Shown piece after piece: positions 43,451 to 53,490 of a stretch of DNA of 64,000 nucleotides. The stretch comes from an uncultured Tolumonas sp. (GTDB taxonomy: Bacteria > Pseudomonadota > Gammaproteobacteria > Enterobacterales > Aeromonadaceae): contig NZ_OY829944.1 in the NCBI RefSeq assembly GCF_963556105.2, positions 502,501-566,500 on the forward strand, read 5' to 3'. The translations under genes and the position numbers were made by a program. Positions within the stretch are counted from its first letter, which is position 1, and each line of letters starts with the position of its first letter. The notes beneath the pieces were generated by a model. That model saw only the letters and a program-made list of their open reading frames with translations. It was not told the DNA's origin and did no database searches.

Positions 43451-44427
43451 GATGAACTCCTTGCGGGTTGAATGATGAAACGACGGGCACCAGGAACAGC
43501 TTTCGCGTATTGCTGCAGTAGCTCTGGATGCTCCAGTGAGAGTCGGTCAAGATCAGGAACTAGCCGGTCTTTCGCTTTGCGCCAAGTGACCTTACCCTGC
43601 TGAAAGATAGCGGCGGTGGCTGACCCCAAGGCAGCCTGAATACGGTGTTTCAGTGTCGACTCCTGTTCCTCAATCTCTTCTTTGCGGTGTCGGAGGATCA
43701 GTAACTCCGCAAACAGATCATTGAAAGGACCTGATTCTGAGAAATCCAGTGTTTGGCCATTATCTGTCGGAAAGAGCGATAACAGTGCTTGTTGCGCATC
43801 GTAAGAACCATCTGGATCAGGTTGCTGATTATTTGTCACCCATGACCAAAACTGTGCTTCACGCTGAATGAGATCGGCGATCTTATCGTCATCGCGTTCG
43901 ATCCGATAAATGCGAAACTCCTGTCCGGCAATTAATACCGCGACATCTGCCCAAGCATGGCCCGTTACTGCTAACTGGTGAAGAACCTGACATTGATACG
44001 CTACTGGCACACCGTCATCCCATAGCTGGGCACTGTAGAAACCCGCCGTCTTGATTTCCAATACACCGGTACCATGTTCGGTGATCACCTCCCGATCCAG
44101 ATTAGCCAACATAAACGGATGCTCGGGATGCTGGAGCACCGCATTGACCCTCCGTACTTTGCGACCGGTGCGCTCGGCATACATTTTGGCCAAAACTGGC
44201 TCCATGACGGTGCCCCACACCACGGCTTCTTTCTCAGATAAATCTTCCGGTAATTGCCGTCCTGTTTTTTCCAGCCAAAGCGAGAGGGAGCATTTGTACG
44301 ACGACAAGCCAATCGCTGCCGCCGCATCGGATGAACCAATGCCGGTTGAACGGATCTGTAACCATTCCTCACGGGATAACTGCGTGGTAGAGGCTAAACG
44401 GATCGCTTGGTTATAACGTGTTTTCAT
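43447..44427 (-). CDS. YqaJ-family recombinase/exonuclease
   Basis: The 326-aa protein carries the lambda-exonuclease-like core: STGIGSSDAAAAIGLSSYKC (about 26 to 45), VVWGTVMEPVLAKMYAER, LANLDREVI and VLEIKTAGF, with Asp/Glu/Lys metal-binding residues in LANLD and EIKT. The family performs 5'-3' DNA resection for phage-type recombination, usually with a single-strand annealing protein. It starts at ATG after AGGAG. Confidence 0.9.
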   Translation of the reverse strand: MKTRYNQAIRLASTTQLSREEWLQIRSTGIGSSDAAAAIGLSSYKCSLSLWLEKTGRQLPEDLSEKEAVVWGTVMEPVLAKMYAERTGRKVRRVNAVLQHPEHPFMLANLDREVITEHGTGVLEIKTAGFYSAQLWDDGVPVAYQCQVLHQLAVTGHAWADVAVLIAGQEFRIYRIERDDDKIADLIQREAQFWSWVTNNQQPDPDGSYDAQQALLSLFPTDNGQTLDFSESGPFNDLFAELLILRHRKEEIEEQESTLKHRIQAALGSATAAIFQQGKVTWRKAKDRLVPDLDRLSLEHPELLQQYAKAVPGARRFIIQPARSSS

Positions 44428-44447
44428 TCGTCATCTCCTGAACGAAC

Positions 44448-44482
44448 AAAGCCCCTGACCGGCAGAACCAGTCAGGGGCTTT
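44448..44482. terminator. Terminator between DUF932 and yqaJ genes
   Basis: AAAGCCCCTGAC and GTCAGGGGCTTT form a perfect 12-bp stem around 11 bases. It may reduce read-through from DUF932 into the yqaJ gene. Confidence 0.85.
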
Positions 44483-44512
44483 AGATAGGGATTAAAAGGG
44501 GGAAATGTCTAT

Positions 44513-45466
44513 TTAGTGCAGTAAGGTTAACGCGTGTGTTAATGCCTTTTGTTTCAGTTGCGCACCCTGACCAAACCACGCTGAATCGAGGCGGTTATCC
44601 TGAGTTCGAGCCCGACGATGGTGATCCACATATTCGGTCATTGCATTGACCAAACCCCATGCTGTTCCTGATGCTGCCAGCAGCTCTGAGCCCATCCCTG
44701 CGCCATTGTAGAGCGCGCCAAGCCGTTGTATTACCTTGGCGCTTGAAGATCCACTGGCGATCGATACAGGCTCTTCCAGCACGGTTCTGAAGTAGTTTTC
44801 TGCCTCATCCAGAGAGACAGTTCGCTGACTGAGTTGTTTCAGATCACGCATGAACAATTCCCAAGATGAAAAGCCAAGACCTAATGCTTCCTTGACTTGT
44901 TTTGGGTCAAACTTTGTCGAGTGAGGGACTTTAACTGCACCGGTACTTTGTTTAGTCGCCATCTGTAGCGTGTTATTACAAACCACCCGTACTGACGTAA
45001 ATTGTGCGGTGGTACATAACGTGCCATCACAACTGGTTGCCAGTAACAGATAAGCTTTGATACGGTCATTTCCCTTTAGCTTCGCTTCCTGACCGGTTTT
45101 GGCTAATGCCCAGAGTTTCTTACCGCCTTTTAACACACCGGCTGTTTCCAACTCAAAGCCACCTGCTGAGACCAAATCTTTATAGAAATGTAAAACCTCA
45201 TGCGGTTGTACGACTTTGTAGCGATTAGAAACAACAGAAAGTGGTGATAATGAATCAGAACGAAACAAGACTTTGGAATCAGTGAATGGACGAATGTGTA
45301 ATGCGCTGCTATTGACATTAAACAGCACATCACTTTGTTCTATTGTCCAGTCCATACCGGCTTCAATCAGCCATTTTTCAATTGGTTGCTGCGGTGAAAG
45401 GTGTTGGCCTAATCCATGCCACGGGGTAGCGCCTGTATAGGCCATTGACTCTACTAAATGAGACAT
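44513..45466 (-). CDS. DUF932 plasmid/phage-type protein
   Basis: The 317-aa protein has the DUF932 landmarks: TPWHGLGQHLS (about 14 to 24), LSVVSNRYKVVQPHEVLHFY, FTSVRVVCNNTLQMA and later AWGLVNAMTEYVDHHRRART. DUF932 proteins occur next to phage/plasmid recombination genes; some authors link them to DNA annealing, which fits the yqaJ neighbour. Start ATG after AAAGGAG. Confidence 0.88.
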   Translation of the reverse strand: MSHLVESMAYTGATPWHGLGQHLSPQQPIEKWLIEAGMDWTIEQSDVLFNVNSSALHIRPFTDSKVLFRSDSLSPLSVVSNRYKVVQPHEVLHFYKDLVSAGGFELETAGVLKGGKKLWALAKTGQEAKLKGNDRIKAYLLLATSCDGTLCTTAQFTSVRVVCNNTLQMATKQSTGAVKVPHSTKFDPKQVKEALGLGFSSWELFMRDLKQLSQRTVSLDEAENYFRTVLEEPVSIASGSSSAKVIQRLGALYNGAGMGSELLAASGTAWGLVNAMTEYVDHHRRARTQDNRLDSAWFGQGAQLKQKALTHALTLLH

Positions 45467-45544
45467 TGTTTTCTCCTTTAAACAGAATGGTCTACAGACA
45501 GACCAGAAGTGTATTCAAGGAGATGATATATATCTGAAATGAGA

Positions 45545-46513
45545 TTAAATCAGGGGGATCCGCAGTCTGGGACGTCCGGCTGCAGAGGCTCGCTTAGGTA
45601 ATGTCATTTTGCCAAAGATCCGAGCTTTGCCATTCAACTGAACCGCAATGATACTTTCATCCACTTTGGTCAGATAAGACGCATGAGTCAATGCCGCGCG
45701 TTTATTCGTATCGTCATAGTTTATCTGCCCAAGGTAGCATTCATCATATTTAGATTTATCAGCATTACAGTTGTAATAGGTTCCTGCTCCCTCAGTCACC
45801 TTTAACCACAACTCTCCCAATTGTTGCCCTAACGTAATATCCTGCCGAACTTTCGCACCGTTAAAGAAAAAAACCATATGATAGTGATAGGCTCTATCTT
45901 TGCCATACTCCAATTTCCAACACATCCCAACCAAATAGCGGTATTCACGCTTTATCTGTCTTATAAATACATCACGATCTTGGGTTGCCTGTTCTATCGA
46001 TAAATTATCATATTCCGACTTAAGATAATGAAAATCGACCCTAACAACTAATAATCGGCTATGAAACTCAAATAAATCGTTTACGTATCGTTGCAAGCTG
46101 ACTGTATTACGGGTAGTCATTCTAGATAGATTCGCCAACTGTTTTCGGAATTGCTTTGAGTTAGCAATGGTTCTGAACATTTCTAATGTTCTATTTAAAT
46201 CATAAATAAATAGCTGACTTGGTGAGTGTCGTAATTCACCGTTTGCAATCAATCCAGTTAGTAAGCTGTTTGACAACACGGTAGCCAATAAATTAATTGT
46301 TGGATGATTAGCATCTGATATAGCATTATCTTCAATTAAGCATGATATCTGCTCCAGAACATCAAACAACCTATACCGACCAGTGTGTGATATTAGTATG
46401 GAGTAATTCCTCGTAGAGGTTATATAAGGATAGGTTGAGTTTTCTAATATGGTGGGTAAATCTAATGCTTCTATAAGCGCAGTGTTTGTATCCACGTTCA
46501 ACTCCAATAGCAT
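45545..46513 (-). CDS. YfjJ/inovirus Gp2-type replication initiator
   Basis: The 322-aa protein has the YagK/YfjJ C-terminal region: LLVVRVDFHYLKSEYD (about 153 to 168), QIKREYRYLVGMCWKLEYGK and then HYHMVFFFNGAKVRQD, the HUH-like His pair. After this come LGELWLKVTEGAGTYYNCNA and DDTNKRAALTHASYLTKVDE. This is a probable rolling-circle-type initiator. It lies upstream of the DUF932-yqaJ operon and downstream of alpA, as in P4-like or inovirus-like islands. The N-terminal 100 residues are not recognised. Confidence 0.82.
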   Translation of the reverse strand: MLLELNVDTNTALIEALDLPTILENSTYPYITSTRNYSILISHTGRYRLFDVLEQISCLIEDNAISDANHPTINLLATVLSNSLLTGLIANGELRHSPSQLFIYDLNRTLEMFRTIANSKQFRKQLANLSRMTTRNTVSLQRYVNDLFEFHSRLLVVRVDFHYLKSEYDNLSIEQATQDRDVFIRQIKREYRYLVGMCWKLEYGKDRAYHYHMVFFFNGAKVRQDITLGQQLGELWLKVTEGAGTYYNCNADKSKYDECYLGQINYDDTNKRAALTHASYLTKVDESIIAVQLNGKARIFGKMTLPKRASAAGRPRLRIPLI

Positions 46514-46775
46514 GTAAAGGCAATAGCTGAGGCATGACTACTGCCATATACATTACAAATTAAGATGATTATTAATAGGGTCTTTTTGATACAGCTAGAT
46601 TAGACTGGTGTGTATATGGTTAGAACAAGAAATAATATAAAAACCAATATTCAATGGGGTGGGGTTTTTAGTTGGTGTATTTTTAGTGCTAGCCTAAATA
46701 AGCTTTACAAAAAAGGCATTTAGTACGCCTGATAGAAAATAGCGTTAGAGTTATGGAGATTTAATTTAAAAATGA

Positions 46776-46976
46776 TTAATGCTGTTTGCTCTTCAGCCAT
46801 TCAATTAATTCCGATTCAAACCACCGAATACTTGAACCATTTAACTTTATCGGTTTTGGAAAGGTTGCATCATAACGAGGTGAGTCTGGGTTCATCCAAT
46901 CGTAGATTGTAGAGCGTGAGATGCTAATCATTGCAGCGACGTCTTTAATGCCCAAAACTTTAGTGGTGGTAATCAT
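46776..46976 (-). CDS. alpA: AlpA-family excisionase/regulator
   Basis: The 66-aa protein is a MerR-like winged helix: VLGIKDVAAMISISRSTIYD, WMNPDSPRYDATFPKPIKLN, then SSIRWFESELIEWLKSKQ. This is the standard AlpA pattern. AlpA activates excision of P4-like islands, often through the integrase. GAGGATATAAATC precedes the ATG. Confidence 0.92.
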   Translation of the reverse strand: MITTTKVLGIKDVAAMISISRSTIYDWMNPDSPRYDATFPKPIKLNGSSIRWFESELIEWLKSKQH

Positions 46977-47344
46977 GATTTATATCCTCTGATGGTAAAA
47001 GAATGCATGTGCTCTGAGGTTCATGCATTTGTTCATCAGATGAACATGGGTGTTATAGAAAACAGAATATTCAGGTGTGTTGCTTTTTCTCATTATACTG
47101 ATAGCTTTTAAATTCATTTATTACAATCGGCCACTCTGGATAGAGCTGTATCTTCGCTTTTTAAGTAAGATAGGCTGTTCTTGTTTTGCAATGAAAATTT
47201 CATGTTGTTTTGTGGGTTGATTGAGGTTTTTTGCTTGTTTTACTTTGTTTTTTGATGTCTAATTTTGTTTTATTTTCTACCAAAAATCTACAAATAATAT
47301 ACTATTTTTGTTTTTTAAATTTACATATAATTTTGGTGGTAAGC
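46977..47344. other. Intergenic region between alpA and the AT-rich gene
   Basis: AT-rich, T-rich toward the gene at 47345. No convincing promoter or repeats. The leftward alpA leader starts here. Confidence 0.4.
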
Positions 47345-48208
47345 ATGGTTGGTAATTCTGTTAATTATAAAAATAAAAGTTTGTTAGCACCAAATGAACG
47401 TAAAATCCTTCATCATTATTTTTATTTATATAATCTATTTAATAGGATTGTGGATTTTGATTTGTTAAATAATTTATCTTTAGTAAAGAATGAATTGGAT
47501 GAAATAATAGAAGAAATTCTAAAGTCCCCTAGAAAAAAGCTCATATTTGCAAATGATTTTTCAAGGTGGAATATAGATGCTCGTCGAATGATTAATAATC
47601 GAAGGGTGATATTTGGTTTTTTGGATGATAAATTTAGTAATAGTTGTTTGTCGTATGATGAAATAGAATGGGTTTTTAATTTAAGCGATAGTTGTTGCAG
47701 TTATGTATGGGTTAAAATGATGCAAATCACTGAGCCAGAATTTGACTCTGCACCAGATGGAAGCCCTCTTTCTTGTATACGAATTCCGGTATATAAAAGA
47801 CTAAAACTTAGGCCATTCATTGGGGCGGGTAGTCAAAAAAAATTAGAAATTATAAAGCTTATTGATTTTTGGGATGAGAGTTTATGCAATAAAATTAATT
47901 ACATGAATCAGTTGGAAATAGATTGCGCTAGATTTAATATTTCATTAGAGATAAGAGGGTGGATAAAAAACAACAAGCAAATGATTGAATGGGCGAGTGA
48001 ATATGTTTTAAATAATTATTGTGACTCAACCCACCCTGATTGGCTATTTTCCCTTGATGGAGAAACTGAACAAATTAATTTTCTACTTATATTTTTTGGG
48101 TTGCAATCGACAGAGGATGAAAAAGAAATGATGGGCAAATTAAAAAAAGTGGTGCCCAGCAAAAATACAGGATTTCATCCAATAGAAAAAACAATAGCTA
48201 CTCAATAA
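47345..48208 (+). CDS. AT-rich orphan gene, unknown function
   Basis: The 287-aa frame is strongly AT-rich, with many AAA, AAT and TTT codons, unlike its neighbours, pointing to recent acquisition. No domain recognised; parts such as RKLIFANDFSRWNIDARRMI and KRLKLRPFIGAGSQKKLEII are charged and helical. I start at the ATG at 47345 with GGTGG upstream; a longer frame adds 38 hydrophobic residues without support. After the stop, another frame encodes GKAINKKLEKIAGAHGLSPE and a helical tail to 48309, which could be the true C-terminus if the A6 run at 48184 to 48190 hides a frameshift. Confidence 0.55.
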   Translation: MVGNSVNYKNKSLLAPNERKILHHYFYLYNLFNRIVDFDLLNNLSLVKNELDEIIEEILKSPRKKLIFANDFSRWNIDARRMINNRRVIFGFLDDKFSNSCLSYDEIEWVFNLSDSCCSYVWVKMMQITEPEFDSAPDGSPLSCIRIPVYKRLKLRPFIGAGSQKKLEIIKLIDFWDESLCNKINYMNQLEIDCARFNISLEIRGWIKNNKQMIEWASEYVLNNYCDSTHPDWLFSLDGETEQINFLLIFFGLQSTEDEKEMMGKLKKVVPSKNTGFHPIEKTIATQ

Positions 48209-48831
48209 AGGGAAAAGCAATTAATAAGAAATTGGAGAAAATAGCAGGTGCACATGGATTGTCACCAGAGAAGTTTTTAGAAAATTTAATAACCAAAATT
48301 GATTGTTAATATTTTCAATTTAAAATGTATAAAGATTTTGTTTTGCGTGTTCACATTATGCAATGTAAATAATCAATCTCTTCTTTTTAGGTGGATATGA
48401 AATTTATTTTTCTGAAAACTTACTAGCAATAAGATAAGTGGTTAATAGAGTAAAACGTTGTTTAGGAATAAGTTATTAATATTATCATCTTGCTATGAGT
48501 GTTGATTAGTAAATGATTCAGCATTTAATGCAGTAAATTTTATACAAATGTAATAATGCATTGCCTAACTAATATCGGCTAAATTATGAGATGTTATTAA
48601 TAATAGGTTTATTCTAAAAAGCAGCAATTAAAGAGGGGAAAGGATTATCTAGCTCTTATATCTTAATAGAAAATAGAGGTCATACAAGTGATGGTCTATA
48701 ATGTAATTAAGGATAATAAGCACATGGTTTTTTGTTACAATGTTCAGATTATTATTGATTAATGTGTCAGACTCGGTTATCTCAAGTACCATCATTCCTG
48801 ATCAGTACACAAGTGTAAGTATCCAGAAAAT
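48209..48831. other. AT-rich non-coding right end of the island
   Basis: No gene supported. From 48211 to 48309 the alternative frame described in the preceding entry runs to a TAA. Beyond it there are only short AT-rich runs, no hairpin with a U-tract and no promoter that can be named. Confidence 0.45.
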
Positions 48832-48855
48832 ATGAGGGTATCAATGAGGGTATTT
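48832..48855. repeat. Arm-type repeat pair at the right end
   Basis: ATGAGGGTATCA (48832-48843) and ATGAGGGTATTT (48844-48855) are tandem 12-bp units matching the left-end cluster at 14389. The 21-bp block TGAGGGTATCAATGAGGGTAT differs from the left copy at one position. Confidence 0.7.
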
Positions 48856-48869
48856 TTTTATTTTATTTT

Positions 48870-48887
48870 ATTTTATTTAAATAAAAT
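48870..48887. repeat. Perfect AT palindrome near attR
   Basis: ATTTTATTTAAATAAAAT is an 18-bp palindrome preceded by several TTTTA repeats. It lies 16 bp before the restored pabA start. Confidence 0.7.
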
Positions 48888-48902
48888 CAATAACTTGGTT
48901 CT

Positions 48903-49484
48903 ATGATGTTGCTTTTGATCGATAACTATGACTCTTTTACCTACAATCTGGTGCAATATTTTGGGCAACTGGGCGCACAAGTTGAAGTACGCCGCAATGA
49001 TGCGATCACACTGGCAGATATCGCCGCATTTTCACCGTCACATCTGGTGATTTCTCCGGGGCCATGTACACCCAATGAAGCGGGAATTTCATTAGATGCC
49101 ATTCGTACCTTTGCGGGCAGAGTGCCGATCCTTGGGGTGTGTTTGGGGCATCAGGCGATTGCGCAGGCCTTTGGTGGCAAAGTGATCCGCGCGCGGCAGG
49201 TGATGCATGGCAAGACCAGTGTGATTGGGCATGATGGGCGCGGTGTTTTTCATGCATTGAATAATCCACTGACTGTTACACGTTACCACTCTTTGCTGGT
49301 GGAAGAAGCCACCTTACCGGCTGAGTTTGAAATTTCAGCCTGGACGCTGCCGACGGATGGTTCATCCAGAGAGATCATGGGCCTTCGCCACCGCACGCTA
49401 CCACTGGAAGGGGTTCAGTTTCACCCGGAAAGTATTCTCAGCGAGCAGGGGCTTGAATTATTAGCTAATTTCTTACGGCAATAA
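48903..49484 (+). CDS. pabA: Aminodeoxychorismate synthase, glutamine amidotransferase subunit
   Basis: The 193-aa class I glutamine amidotransferase has the Cys nucleophile in [10 protein letters not shown], the oxyanion-loop region and the His-Glu pair in [10 protein letters not shown]. The start [20 protein letters not shown] is the PabA/TrpG family start. pabA-argD-crp order supports PabA (folate pathway) over TrpG. The first four codons and all upstream DNA are island-derived: the native leader and its Shine-Dalgarno stayed at 14161-14256. No good Shine-Dalgarno precedes the restored ATG (GGTTCT-ATG), so expression may be lower or use another signal. Confidence 0.93.
   Translation: MMLLLIDNYDSFTYNLVQYFGQLGAQVEVRRNDAITLADIAAFSPSHLVISPGPCTPNEAGISLDAIRTFAGRVPILGVCLGHQAIAQAFGGKVIRARQVMHGKTSVIGHDGRGVFHALNNPLTVTRYHSLLVEEATLPAEFEISAWTLPTDGSSREIMGLRHRTLPLEGVQFHPESILSEQGLELLANFLRQ
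48916..48929 (+). repeat. Right attachment core (attR)
   Basis: TGATCGATAACTAT, identical to attL at 14264. It encodes L-I-D-N-Y of the restored PabA. Confidence 0.85.
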
Positions 49485-49570
49485 AGTTTCGCTATTGGGT
49501 GTTACCTATTGAGGTGATATATTATGCATTCTAATTGATTAAATTTTCATTTTTCGTTGTGCAGTACTAA

Positions 49571-50797
<1,227 letters not shown>

Positions 50798-50816
50798 TAG
50801 TCAGAAAATGAGAAAA

Positions 50817-50843
50817 CAAAAAAGGCTGCATGAGCAGCCTTTT
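50817..50843. terminator. Bidirectional terminator between argD and crp
   Basis: AAAAGGCTGC, loop ATGA, GCAGCCTTTT with T-run and A-run on the two sides. Confidence 0.9.
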
Positions 50844-50862
50844 TTATTGGAAGCAGAAAAAC

Positions 50863-51501
50863 TTAACGAGTACCGAACACCACGATAGTTTTACCGTGCG
50901 CGGTGATCAGTTCCTGATCTTCCAGCATTTTCAGAATACGACCGACCGTTTCACGGGAACAACCCACGATCTGACCGATTTCCTGACGAGTGATCTTGAT
51001 CTGCATGCCATCCGGATGTGTCATTGCATCCGGTTGTTTTGCCAGATTCAGCAAAGTCTGAGCGATACGACCAGTAACGTCCAGGAAAGCCAGGTTGCCA
51101 ACTTTCTGGCTGGTGCTCTGCAGACGACGAGCCATCTGAGAAGACAAACGCATCAGGATCTCAGGGTTAACCTGGATCAACTGACGGAATTTCTTATAAG
51201 AAATTTCTGCGACTTCACAGGAGCTTTTAGCTCGGATCCACGCTGAACGGGTTGGATTTTCGCTATCGTCGAACAGACCCAGTTCGCCGATAAAATCACC
51301 CTGATTCAGGTAAGACAAAATCATCTCTTTGCCTTCTTCATCTTTGATCAGCACAGCAACAGAACCTTTGATGATGTAATACAAAGTTTCTGCTTTCTCA
51401 CCCGCGTGGATCAAAGTGCTCTTTGCCGGATATTTATGAATATGGCAGTGAGATAAAAACCATTCCTGTGTTGGATCGCTTTGCGGTTTGCCGATTACCA
51501 T
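50863..51501 (-). CDS. crp: cAMP receptor protein
   Basis: The 212-aa regulator matches CRP: the cAMP-binding beta roll with [10 protein letters not shown] and [20 protein letters not shown], the long C-helix [20 protein letters not shown], and the C-terminal [23 protein letters not shown]. It ends VVFGTR. It is two residues longer than the E. coli protein. Targets in this window may include the MFS gene at 11313 and the cyclase gene at 18954. Confidence 0.97.
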   Translation of the reverse strand: MVIGKPQSDPTQEWFLSHCHIHKYPAKSTLIHAGEKAETLYYIIKGSVAVLIKDEEGKEMILSYLNQGDFIGELGLFDDSENPTRSAWIRAKSSCEVAEISYKKFRQLIQVNPEILMRLSSQMARRLQSTSQKVGNLAFLDVTGRIAQTLLNLAKQPDAMTHPDGMQIKITRQEIGQIVGCSRETVGRILKMLEDQELITAHGKTIVVFGTR

Positions 51502-51765
51502 TATTTGTCCTCTTGATCGTCATTGCATCGCAACCGGAGTGCGAGGCATGCTCTTCTATTCTTGCTATTTTTGAGTCAATCGAAACTTCACAACAGGATC
51601 TGTGGCGGAAATGACACAAATTCAGTAACGAGTTACGGATCTAGCTGGTAACAGCCGAAACACAAACGTAAGCTCGCAATAACGACCTAGCATAAGGTGC
51701 GGAAAAACTAATGACAAGAGATGCTTATGGAAATAAGCCGCTTGTTACAACAGGATTAATAAAAT
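51502..51765. other. Intergenic region upstream of crp
   Basis: 264 bp with the crp leader on the minus strand and the yheU end on the other side. No CRP site was found here that would indicate autoregulation. No other gene is supported. Confidence 0.4.
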
Positions 51766-52005
51766 TTAAAATTCTGTTGCATCCTGGGTTGCCGAAATGG
51801 TCTGTTTAGGTGCAATAGTGACCGATTCATGTAGTTCGCTGTATAAAATTACCACATCGCCACGTTCCAGCTGTTGACGTACTTGCGCTACTTTTTCCGC
51901 CAATGAGAAGCTTTCTTCGCCATAATCGGTGCCTTCGCGTAACACAAAAGACTCAATCAGATTATCTAGCGTGGCAGCCGGCAGATCTTTCCAAGGAATG
52001 ATCAT
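51766..52005 (-). CDS. yheU: YheU family protein
   Basis: The 79-aa protein starts [20 protein letters not shown] and continues [20 protein letters not shown], matching E. coli YheU (UPF0270), including the conserved YSELHESV. Function unknown. It lies 12 bp downstream of the MocR gene, so it may be read through from it. Confidence 0.93.
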   Translation of the reverse strand: MIIPWKDLPAATLDNLIESFVLREGTDYGEESFSLAEKVAQVRQQLERGDVVILYSELHESVTIAPKQTISATQDATEF

Positions 52006-52017
52006 GTTCTGTAAACC

Positions 52018-53403
52018 TCATATCACCCATTGTGGAGTGGGTTCGCTATCGAGCAATTGTCGCAAGATCCCCAGTGCTTTATCCAGTGAAATATTGTCGC
52101 CCGGATGGCTGATCGATAAGCGTACTGCTTGGGGGGAGGGGAAGTGTCCGGCGGTAAATAGTTCCGCGCCGGCGACGCCTATTCCTAAATTATCGGCGCT
52201 TTGCACAAAGGCCGGGCTGCGCCAGTGTGCGGGCAGCGGCAACCAGGCGTGCATACCGCCCTCTTGATATTGCACCTGATGTGCACCCAAATGGTGGCGT
52301 AATAACTCGCCACGTTGCCGTAGCACTTTGCGCTGATTGAGCAACATCTGATCGGCTTGCCCGGATTGCAACCACTGGCAGGTGAGCTCAATCATCAGTG
52401 GCGTGATCATCCAGCAACAACCTCTGACCGCAATCGACATGGCTGAATGCAGATGCGATGGCACGATCATATAACCGATCCGCAAACCGGCACTGGTGTT
52501 CTTGGCAAAACTACCCAAGTGGATCACGCGCTCCGGTGACAATTCAACCAGTGCCGGTGGCCGTACTTCCGGTAAGGTGCCATGTACGTCATCTTCGATA
52601 ATGATCAGCTGATAGCGTTCACACAGGACCAGAATTTCTTGCCGCCGCGCCAGTGACATGATGCTGGTGGTCGGGTTATGAATGGTCGGATTGAGATACA
52701 GCGTGCGATAGCCGCCACTCTGACAGGCTTTTTCCAATGCCTGCGGCAGAATGCCTTCGTCATCCATCGCCAACCCTTTGAGCTGAATGCGTAATGGATG
52801 ACATAAGGTGCTGAGGCCCGGATAGGTTAGCCCTTCACACAAAACAGTTTCACCCACGGCGCCACATGCCATCAGGCTCAGCAGCAGACCATTTTGCGAA
52901 CCAAAGCTGAAAAACAGCCGCTCCGGTGTAGCGGTGAACCCATATTTGTTCAGCCAGGCACAGACAATTTCCCGCTGCGATAATTCGCCATTGACCGAGC
53001 TGTATTCCATCAGCGCATTGATGCGGCCTGGGGTTGCCAGTAGTTGCTCCATGGCATTACGAAATGCCGGCTCACGATCTTGCAGGATCGGCAGGTTTTG
53101 CCACAGCTCGATCCGTGATGGATCGGGCTGGCGAATGTGCCAACTGACGGCGGGTTCCAGCGCTTCCTCACGCACATAGGTACCGGCACCAACGCGTGCG
53201 GTCAGCCAGCCCTGATGCTCCGCTTCCGCATAAGCCCGCGTAATAGTGCCAACGGTGACACCTAATTTATCGGCCAAAGCGCGATGGGTTGGCAAACGTT
53301 GCCCGGCTTGTAACTCGCCTTGTTCCACGGCCTGAGCGATGGCTTGCGCCAGCTGACGATAGACCGGACCTTGTCCGGAAAGTTGGGGCATCCAAATTGT
53401 CAT
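52018..53403 (-). CDS. MocR-type GntR regulator with aminotransferase domain
   Basis: The 461-aa protein joins a winged helix (about 10 to 75: RLPTHRALADKLGVTVGTIT) to an aminotransferase-like domain with EDDVHGTLPE and HLGSFAKNTSAGLRIGYMIV, the Lys being the PLP ligand. It is divergent from the LysE-type exporter and racemase genes and should regulate them. The 20-bp palindrome at 53491 is its likely operator. Confidence 0.9.
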   Translation of the reverse strand: MTIWMPQLSGQGPVYRQLAQAIAQAVEQGELQAGQRLPTHRALADKLGVTVGTITRAYAEAEHQGWLTARVGAGTYVREEALEPAVSWHIRQPDPSRIELWQNLPILQDREPAFRNAMEQLLATPGRINALMEYSSVNGELSQREIVCAWLNKYGFTATPERLFFSFGSQNGLLLSLMACGAVGETVLCEGLTYPGLSTLCHPLRIQLKGLAMDDEGILPQALEKACQSGGYRTLYLNPTIHNPTTSIMSLARRQEILVLCERYQLIIIEDDVHGTLPEVRPPALVELSPERVIHLGSFAKNTSAGLRIGYMIVPSHLHSAMSIAVRGCCWMITPLMIELTCQWLQSGQADQMLLNQRKVLRQRGELLRHHLGAHQVQYQEGGMHAWLPLPAHWRSPAFVQSADNLGIGVAGAELFTAGHFPSPQAVRLSISHPGDNISLDKALGILRQLLDSEPTPQWVI

Positions 53404-53490
53404 GGTAACAATAAACCTATTGATCCGCTGAAGAGCTTCAATATAACGTGAATTACACGATTGATGTAGTCATTAATCGGCATTTTTCAC

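Larger units (their letters stand above)
14264..48929. mobile_element. Genomic island integrated in the 5' end of pabA
   Basis: The bounds are two copies of a 14-bp core at 14264-14277 and 48916-48929. The left end holds a P4-type integrase reading inward. The right end holds AlpA, a YfjJ/Gp2-type replication protein, DUF932 and YqaJ genes, and a putative directionality factor. Base composition is visibly more AT-rich and patchy than the flanks, especially at 46500-48900. Gene content is accessory: signalling proteins, an IS, regulators, and orphan membrane proteins. It is about 34.7 kb. Whether it is still mobile is not known; no conjugation genes were seen, so it would depend on a helper or be an excisable, non-self-transmissible element. 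Confidence 0.85.

Noticed and set aside
48184-48190. Programmed -1 frameshift heptamer (A AAA AAC)
   Set aside because: The string is present but is not in the X-XXY-YYZ phase relative to the gene frame. A plain indel is as likely.
51502-51765. CRP autoregulation site upstream of crp
   Set aside because: No TGTGA-N6-TCACA match of acceptable quality was found in the leader.
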